From Parvularcula oceani (lineage in GTDB: Bacteria > Pseudomonadota > Alphaproteobacteria > Caulobacterales > Parvularculaceae): a stretch of 64,000 nucleotides of DNA. The stretch lies in NCBI RefSeq assembly GCF_000733125.1, contig NZ_JPHU01000007.1:1-64000 (forward strand), written 5' to 3'. Shown piece by piece: positions 58,803 to 64,000 of this stretch. The translations under genes were made by a program, and so were the position numbers. Each line of letters begins with the position of its first letter. Position 1 is the stretch's first letter. A model generated the notes under the pieces. That model worked only from the letters and a program-made list of their open reading frames with translations, was not told the origin of the DNA and made no database searches.

Positions 58803-59159
58803 GTGACCAAGAGAAGAATTCTTCCTGCTCTTGCGGCGCCTTTGCTGCTGACGGCCTGCGTCACCGGCGGCGGCGCAGGCGGCGATGCGGCGCGCGGGGC
58901 GGCCCTTGGCGGGCTCGCCGGCGCGGTGATCGGCAACAATGTGAGCGATGGCGACGCCAAGACCGGGGCGGCGATCGGCGCGGCCGCGGGCGCGATCGGC
59001 GGCGCGGCCTATGGTGACAGGCAAAGAGGCCGCAGCGGAACCTATGAGGCGCGGCGCGACGAGGAGGTCCATTACGACCGCACGGCAGGCCGCTATTACA
59101 CGGTCGATCGCCGCACCGGCGCCACATACTGGGAGAACGGCGACCTCCGCACGCGCTGA
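58803..59159 (+). CDS. Glycine-zipper lipoprotein
   Basis: 118 residues. A lipoprotein signal peptide ends in LLLTAC (lipobox cysteine at 19). The next roughly 50 residues are a glycine-zipper ([13 protein letters not shown]..., [16 protein letters not shown]) of the outer-membrane SlyB/YMGG type. The last part is hydrophilic with paired [20 protein letters not shown]. Function unknown; likely inserted at the outer membrane. Start GTG 58803 has a GGAGAGGG site. Divergent from nrdJ. Confidence 0.75.
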   Translation: MTKRRILPALAAPLLLTACVTGGGAGGDAARGAALGGLAGAVIGNNVSDGDAKTGAAIGAAAGAIGGAAYGDRQRGRSGTYEARRDEEVHYDRTAGRYYTVDRRTGATYWENGDLRTR

Positions 59160-59182
59160 GGCGCCTCCTTTCGTTTCCGCAA

Positions 59183-59215
59183 AAGTCCCGCTCGCGCGTT
59201 GCGCGGGCGGGACTT
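59183..59215 (+). terminator. Hairpin terminator after the lipoprotein gene, overlapping the rpsB promoter
   Basis: AAGTCCCGC pairs with GCGGGACTT, and inside it CGCGC pairs with GCGCG around a 3-nt loop. No plus-strand U-tract follows. Its loop and inner arm contain the putative rpsB -35 box. Confidence 0.5.
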
Positions 59216-59227
59216 CGCGCCTATAGG
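59199..59227 (+). promoter_or_regulatory. Putative rpsB operon promoter
   Basis: TTGCGC (59199-59204), exactly 17-nt spacer, TATAGG (59222-59227), 94 nt before rpsB. The same -35 form is seen before fabD and acpP. Confidence 0.45.
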
Positions 59228-59321
59228 GCTGCGCATTCCCCACGCGGGGGGCTCATAACTTCGGTGGCGAACGGTTCGCTTCCCTCTCCCCGCGGCGGCT
59301 TAACCGAAGGAAACACGCATC

Positions 59322-60248
59322 ATGAGCATGCCAGAATTCTCCATGCGCCAGCTCCTCGAAGCGGGCGTGCATTTCGGCCACCAGACCCATCGCTGGAACC
59401 CGAAAATGCGCTCCTTCATCTTCGGCGAGCGCTCCGGCGTCCACATCATCGACCTGTCGCAGACCGTGCCGCTCCTCCACCAGGCGCTGGTCAAGGTGCG
59501 CGACGTGGTGGCCGGCGGCGGCCGCGTGCTCTTCGTGGGCACCAAGCGCCAGGCCCAGCAGCCCGTGGCAGAGGCCGCCCAGCGCTGCGCCCAGTACTAC
59601 ATGAACAATCGTTGGCTCGGCGGCACGCTGACCAATTGGGAAACCGTGTCCAAGTCGATCAAGCGCCTGCGCGAGATCGAGGAGATCCTCGAAGGCGACG
59701 GCCACGGCTTCACCAAGAAAGAGCAGCTGAACCTCCAGCGCGAATACGAGAAGCTCCAGCTCTCGCTCGGCGGCATTCGCGACATGGGCGGCCTGCCGGA
59801 CCTGATGTTCGTGATCGACGTCAAGAAAGAGGCGATCGCGATCCAGGAAGCGCGCAAGCTCGGCATTCCCGTCGTCGCCGTGGTCGACACCAATTGCTCG
59901 CCCGACGGCGTGGACATGGTCATCCCCGGCAATGACGACGCCAGCCGCGCCATCGCCCTTTACACCAATCTCGTCTCCGATGCCGTCATCGAAGGCCTCG
60001 GCGCCAGCCAGATCGCCATGGGTCAGGACCTCGGCGAGCTCGAGGAGCTGCCCGAGGAAAGCGCGCTCCTCGCCTCCGAAGGCGAAGGCGAAGGCGTGAC
60101 CCCGGCCGAAGGCCAGCCCGGCGAAGCGGCGACGCAGGAAGCCGCCACCGCCCCCGAGGCGCCGTCCGAAGCCGGAACCGTCGCGACGCCCGCCGCCGAA
60201 GAGGCGAAGGCCGAGCAGATGGACGAGAAGGCCAACGAGGCCGTCTGA
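59322..60248 (+). CDS. rpsB: 30S ribosomal protein S2
   Basis: 308 residues. Small-subunit protein needed for S1 docking. The core is unmistakable: [90 protein letters not shown]. Residues from about 240 form an acidic, Ala/Glu-rich tail (many EGE, EAA and PAEE runs) about 60 longer than E. coli S2, a known alphaproteobacterial trait. GAAGGA precedes ATG 59322; a second ATG at 59328 is possible. Confidence 0.96.
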   Translation: MSMPEFSMRQLLEAGVHFGHQTHRWNPKMRSFIFGERSGVHIIDLSQTVPLLHQALVKVRDVVAGGGRVLFVGTKRQAQQPVAEAAQRCAQYYMNNRWLGGTLTNWETVSKSIKRLREIEEILEGDGHGFTKKEQLNLQREYEKLQLSLGGIRDMGGLPDLMFVIDVKKEAIAIQEARKLGIPVVAVVDTNCSPDGVDMVIPGNDDASRAIALYTNLVSDAVIEGLGASQIAMGQDLGELEELPEESALLASEGEGEGVTPAEGQPGEAATQEAATAPEAPSEAGTVATPAAEEAKAEQMDEKANEAV

Positions 60249-60295
60249 GCTTTGGCAGGGCGGGGGCTTGACCCCGTCCCCATATGACTCCCAAA

Positions 60296-60320
60296 GGCCC
60301 GCGAGCGATCCTCGCGGGCC
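60296..60320 (+). promoter_or_regulatory. Hairpin in the rpsB-tsf gap
   Basis: A perfect 10-bp stem GGCCCGCGAG/CTCGCGGGCC with a 5-nt loop and no U-tract. Just upstream, GGGCGGGG and CCCCGTCC can form a second stem. This is a likely attenuation or mRNA-stability element setting the rpsB:tsf ratio. Confidence 0.45.
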
Positions 60321-60370
60321 GTTCCGCATCCCGCACCCGGGACAACCCGTTTCCAATTAGGAGAGACCCC

Positions 60371-61300
60371 ATGGCCGCGATCACCGCCTCGATGGTCAAA
60401 GACCTGCGCGAGAAGACCGGCGCCGGCATGATGGACTGCAAGGCCGCGCTGAAGGAAACCGATGGCGACGTCGAAGCCGCCGTCGACTGGCTGCGCAAGA
60501 AGGGCCTGAGCAAGGCCGCCAAGAAGGCCGGCCGCACCGCCGCCGACGGCCTCGTCGCCTATGCCGTCGACGGCACCAAGGGCAGCCTCGTCGAGGTCAA
60601 TGCCGAGACCGACTTCGTCGCGCGCAACGAGACCTTCCAGAACATGGTCCGCACCGTCGCCGACCTCGCCGTCGAGAAGGAGGCCGACACCGCCTCGCTC
60701 AAGGCCGCGCAATACCCCGGCAAGGACCGCACGGTCGAAGAGCAGATCACCGAGATGGTCGGCTCGATCGGCGAGAATATGAGCCTGCGCCGCGCCGACA
60801 CGATCTCCGTCTCCAAGGGCGCCGTCGTGCCCTATCTGCACACGCAGATCACGGATCGCGCCGGCAAGATCGGCGTTCTGGTCGCCCTCGAGAGCGAAGG
60901 CTCTGACGAGGCGCTGCAGGCGCTCGGCAAGCAGATCGCCATGCATGTCGCCGCCGCGCGTCCGCAGGCGCTGAACATCGATGGCCTCGACCCGGCCGCG
61001 GTCGAGCGCGAGAAATCCGTGCTGGCCGAGCAGGCGCGCGCGTCGGGCAAGCCCGAGAACATCATCGACAAGATGGTCGAGGGCCGCCTGCGCAAGTTCT
61101 ACGAGGAGAGCGTTCTCCTCGAGCAGGTCTTCGTCATCGACGGCGAGACCAAGATCAAGGATGTCGTCGCCAACGCAAAGGGCGATGCGGGCGCCGAAGT
61201 GAAGCTGACCGGCTTCCTGCGCTTCGAGCTCGGCGAAGGCATCGAGAAGCAGGAAGACGACTTCGCCGCCGAAGTCGCCAGCCTCTCCAAGGGCGAGTAA
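60371..61300 (+). CDS. tsf: Elongation factor Ts
   Basis: 309 residues. Exchanges GDP for GTP on EF-Tu. It starts [45 protein letters not shown], with the UBA-like N domain and TDFVARNE core contact, then two core subdomains and [21 protein letters not shown] precedes ATG 60371. Transcribed after rpsB. Confidence 0.97.
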   Translation: MAAITASMVKDLREKTGAGMMDCKAALKETDGDVEAAVDWLRKKGLSKAAKKAGRTAADGLVAYAVDGTKGSLVEVNAETDFVARNETFQNMVRTVADLAVEKEADTASLKAAQYPGKDRTVEEQITEMVGSIGENMSLRRADTISVSKGAVVPYLHTQITDRAGKIGVLVALESEGSDEALQALGKQIAMHVAAARPQALNIDGLDPAAVEREKSVLAEQARASGKPENIIDKMVEGRLRKFYEESVLLEQVFVIDGETKIKDVVANAKGDAGAEVKLTGFLRFELGEGIEKQEDDFAAEVASLSKGE

Positions 61301-61323
61301 GCGGGCGGCGGCCGGAGCGCGCC

Positions 61324-62364
61324 ATGCGTGACCCGGCCGCCCGCCTGAGCGCGTTCCGGACCGGCCTCGAAGGCCGGTTCAATCTGGCCAAGGGCCTGTT
61401 GCGGACCGAGCTTCGCACCAACGGCCTGCGGTTCGACCGCGAGCTCGTCTCGCGCGGCTTCCTTTCCAATCGCCGCCGCCTCTATCCTTTCGACAGATAC
61501 GGCCCCGACGCCTTTCTCTCCGACGTGGAGATCGAGGGGCCGCTGCGCATGCTCAACCCCAGGAGCTGGCGCCAGCTCCTGACCGACAAGCTGGCCGCGC
61601 ATGCGATCCTGCCCGTGCAGGCTCCGAACACGCCCCTGCCGACGCTGCTCGGCCTGTCGGTCGACGGCGCGCATGTCCGCCTGCCCGGCGCGCAGGAGCC
61701 GCAAGGAGAGGCGATCATCGCAAAGCCCCTGCGCGGCAGCGGCGGGCGCGGTGTCCTGCGGCTCGCTCCGGGCGAAGCGCTTCCGCGAAGCGGCACCTAT
61801 CTTCTCGAAGCGGCGCTGGAGCCGCATCCCTATGGCCAGGCGATCTTCCCCGGCGCGCTCGGAACTGTCCGTATCCTGACGGGCCGGGCGGCGGGAGAAG
61901 CGGATGTGCTGTTCCTCGGCGCGGCCCACCGGTTCGGAACGCGAATCTCAGCGCCCACGGACAATTTCAAATCGGGCGGCGTCGTCGCGGGCATCGACCC
62001 GGAGACGGGACGCCTCGGCGGGGCCGTGCTCGGCCTTGGCGTAAGGCAGCGCACGGTCTCGGCCACCCATCCCGATACGGGCGCGCGGATCGAGGGCGTC
62101 GCCGTCCCCGACTGGCAGGCTGTCCGCAGGATGGCGCTGCGCTGCATGCGCGCCTTCCCGGACCTTTCCTATGCGGGCTGGGATATCGCCGTGACACAGG
62201 ATGGCCCGGTCCTGATCGAGGTCAATGTGGTCCTGCCGAACCCGAACCTCATCCAGATGCACACGCCCTGGCTTCTCGATCCGGAGGTGCGCCGTTTCCT
62301 GCGCTCCCACGGCGTGATCGGGGCCGGGAGGGCGCGGCGGGCCGAGGCCGCCGCGCGCCTCTGA
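61324..62364 (+). CDS. Sugar-transfer-associated ATP-grasp protein
   Basis: 346 residues, matching the ATP-grasp family found in polysaccharide gene clusters (PF14397 type). ATP-grasp features are IIAKPLRGSGGRGVLRL (glycine-rich loop), TYLLEAALEPHPY, RTV/TVRILT strand, SAPTDNFKSGGVVAGID, and a metal-site segment VLIEVNVVLPNPNLIQMH. Such proteins ligate carboxylates to amines; the role here is unknown. GGAG precedes ATG 61324, 24 nt after tsf. Finding it between tsf and pyrH is unusual and may place it in the translation operon. Confidence 0.78.
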   Translation: MRDPAARLSAFRTGLEGRFNLAKGLLRTELRTNGLRFDRELVSRGFLSNRRRLYPFDRYGPDAFLSDVEIEGPLRMLNPRSWRQLLTDKLAAHAILPVQAPNTPLPTLLGLSVDGAHVRLPGAQEPQGEAIIAKPLRGSGGRGVLRLAPGEALPRSGTYLLEAALEPHPYGQAIFPGALGTVRILTGRAAGEADVLFLGAAHRFGTRISAPTDNFKSGGVVAGIDPETGRLGGAVLGLGVRQRTVSATHPDTGARIEGVAVPDWQAVRRMALRCMRAFPDLSYAGWDIAVTQDGPVLIEVNVVLPNPNLIQMHTPWLLDPEVRRFLRSHGVIGAGRARRAEAAARL

Positions 62365-62445
62365 GGCTTTCGGCGCCTCCGGGGCCTTTCCATCGCGCGC
62401 TGGCGGCTGCTATCGCCCGCCCGGAGCCCTGACGAGACCCCGACC

Positions 62446-63171
62446 ATGACCCAAGCCCTCTACAAGCGCGTCCTTCTCAAGATTTCGGGCGAGGCCCTGA
62501 TGGGCGACGGCGAGTTCGGCATCGACCTGCCCACTGTCGAACGCGTGGCGCGCCAGGTGAAGGCGGCGCGCGAGATGGGCGTCGAGGTCTGCCTCGTCGT
62601 CGGCGGCGGCAATATCTTCCGCGGGCTGTCCATGGCGGCCTCGGGAATGGAGCGCGCCTCGGCCGACTATATGGGCATGCTGGCGACCGTGATGAACGCG
62701 CTCGCCGTGCAGAACAGCCTCGAGGCGCTGGGCGTGCATACCCGCGTCATGTCCGCGATCGAGATGACCAGCGTCTGCGAGCCCTATATCCGCCGCCGCG
62801 CGCTGCGGCACCTCGAAAAGGGCAGGGTGGTCATCTTCGCTGCCGGCACGGGCAATCCGTTCTTCACGACCGATACGGGCGCTGCGCTGCGCGCGGCCGA
62901 GATGGGCTGCGACGCCCTGATGAAGGGCACGCAGGTCGACGGCATCTATACCGCCGATCCCAAGACCGACCCCGACGCCACCCGCTTCGACGCGATCAGC
63001 TATCACGAGGTTCTCGCCCGCGACCTCAAGGTGATGGACCAGGCCGCGATCAGCCTGACCCGCGAGAACGGCATTCCCATCGTCGTCTTCAGCCTCAAGG
63101 ACGGCATAGAGGGCGCGCTGACGGGCGCAGGGCAGCATACCGTGGTCGGGGGCAGCGACAGCGCGCAGTAG
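62446..63171 (+). CDS. pyrH: UMP kinase
   Basis: 241 residues. Phosphorylates UMP to UDP; the hexameric bacterial amino-acid-kinase-fold form. [82 protein letters not shown] and [18 protein letters not shown]. Follows the ATP-grasp gene by 81 nt; frr follows. Confidence 0.96.
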   Translation: MTQALYKRVLLKISGEALMGDGEFGIDLPTVERVARQVKAAREMGVEVCLVVGGGNIFRGLSMAASGMERASADYMGMLATVMNALAVQNSLEALGVHTRVMSAIEMTSVCEPYIRRRALRHLEKGRVVIFAAGTGNPFFTTDTGAALRAAEMGCDALMKGTQVDGIYTADPKTDPDATRFDAISYHEVLARDLKVMDQAAISLTRENGIPIVVFSLKDGIEGALTGAGQHTVVGGSDSAQ

Positions 63172-63239
63172 CCGCCTGTTCCCACGAGGGGCCGCGCCGT
63201 TGTAAGGGCGCGGAAAGATTTCAGCGCAGGAGACGCAAC

Positions 63240-63791
63240 ATGGCCGACGGACCCGATTTCAAGGAACTCGAAAAGCGGATGGACGGCGCGCTCGCGTCGC
63301 TCAAGACCGAATATGCCGGCCTGCGCTCGGGCCGCGCCACGGCGTCGCTGCTCGAGCCCGTGACGGTCAATGCCTATGGCTCGGACATGCCGCTCAACCA
63401 GGTGGGCACGGTGGGCGTGCCCGATCCGCGCACGCTTTCGGTGCAGGTCTGGGACAAGGGCCTCGTCGGCGCGGTCGAAAAGGCGATCCGCGAATCCGGC
63501 CTCGGCCTGAACCCGGTCACCGACGGGCAGACCGTCCGCGTGCCCATGCCGCCCATGACCGAGGAGCGGCGCAAGGACCTCGCCAAGATGACCGGCAAAT
63601 ACGCCGAGAGCACCAAGGTCGCGATCCGCAATATCCGCCGCGACGGCATGGACGAGATCAAGAAGGCCGACGACATTCCCGAGGACGACCAGAAACGCTT
63701 CCAGGATCAGGTCCAGAAGCTGACGGACGACAAGATCAAGGAAGTCGACCGCATGCATTCGGTCAAGGAAGAAGAGATCATGCAGGTCTGA
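63240..63791 (+). CDS. frr: Ribosome recycling factor
   Basis: 183 residues. With EF-G splits post-termination ribosomes. The two-domain plan is visible: coiled-coil N-terminus ([39 protein letters not shown]), small beta domain ([22 protein letters not shown]) and C-terminal helices with [16 protein letters not shown] serves ATG 63240. Cotranscribed with pyrH. Confidence 0.97.
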   Translation: MADGPDFKELEKRMDGALASLKTEYAGLRSGRATASLLEPVTVNAYGSDMPLNQVGTVGVPDPRTLSVQVWDKGLVGAVEKAIRESGLGLNPVTDGQTVRVPMPPMTEERRKDLAKMTGKYAESTKVAIRNIRRDGMDEIKKADDIPEDDQKRFQDQVQKLTDDKIKEVDRMHSVKEEEIMQV

Positions 63792-63823
63792 GGGTCCGCC
63801 CTCTCCCCAAGCCGGAGGCGCCC

Positions 63824-64000
<177 letters not shown>

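Overview
The window is chromosomal DNA of a high-GC, Gram-negative bacterium, most likely a marine alphaproteobacterium. The evidence is the short prolyl-tRNA synthetase, the mltG-yicC-gmk gene string, a type 2 IPP isomerase, a CrtW/CrtZ ketocarotenoid operon, a class II (B12) ribonucleotide reductase, a UrcA-like protein, and the rpsB-tsf-pyrH-frr-uppS block. The gene mix resembles Parvularculales/Caulobacterales relatives, but sequence reading alone does not fix the genus. I saw no rRNA, tRNA, insertion sequence, prophage or CRISPR array. No gene-free stretch exceeds 300 bases. The longest are about 286 nt (901-1186, nothing convincing) and about 290 nt (51322-51611, a Pho-box-like array and an orphan hairpin).

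Region 1 (1-13.7 kb) is accessory and less GC-extreme than the rest. It holds the 3' end of an RTX protein with 79-residue repeats, then a same-strand cluster: two glycosyltransferases, two paralogous FkbM methyltransferases, a small methyltransferase, a Wzm/Wzt-type ABC exporter, a 1176-residue protein with three glycosyltransferase modules, and a methyltransferase with C-terminal beta-rich domains. Together these look like synthesis, methylation and ABC export of a surface polysaccharide. A beta-rich accessory domain recurs in two unrelated enzymes here, while the transporter ATPase is the short form. This is the best candidate for an undescribed system.

Region 2 (13.9-34.9 kb) is mostly housekeeping: proS, mfd, rpsD, a CGFS glutaredoxin, miaA, phhA and clpB. 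Between them lie oxidoreductases, an amidase, a fructosamine kinase, a degenerate receiver/GGDEF-like protein and a membrane-anchored Mrr-type nuclease. Several convergent pairs overlap by exactly 4 nt at their stop codons.

Region 3 (35.1-43.9 kb) is the fatty-acid and cell-envelope operon: fabD, a dienelactone hydrolase, fabG, acpP, fabF, mltG, yicC, gmk and an SDR, followed by a Crp/Fnr regulator and an orphan Hpt protein. Region 4 (43.9-50.9 kb) makes ketocarotenoids. fni and crtE diverge from a shared promoter region, and crtY-crtI-crtB-crtW-crtZ form a tightly coupled operon, predicted to reach hydroxylated keto-carotenoids of the astaxanthin type.

Region 5 (51-59.2 kb) has a UrcA-like protein and hisS diverging around the Pho-box-like array, then marC, a pentapeptide-repeat protein, a small membrane protein, nrdJ and a glycine-zipper lipoprotein. 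Region 6 (59.3-64 kb) is rpsB-tsf-(ATP-grasp)-pyrH-frr-uppS, with an unusual ATP-grasp gene inserted; uppS runs off the window end.
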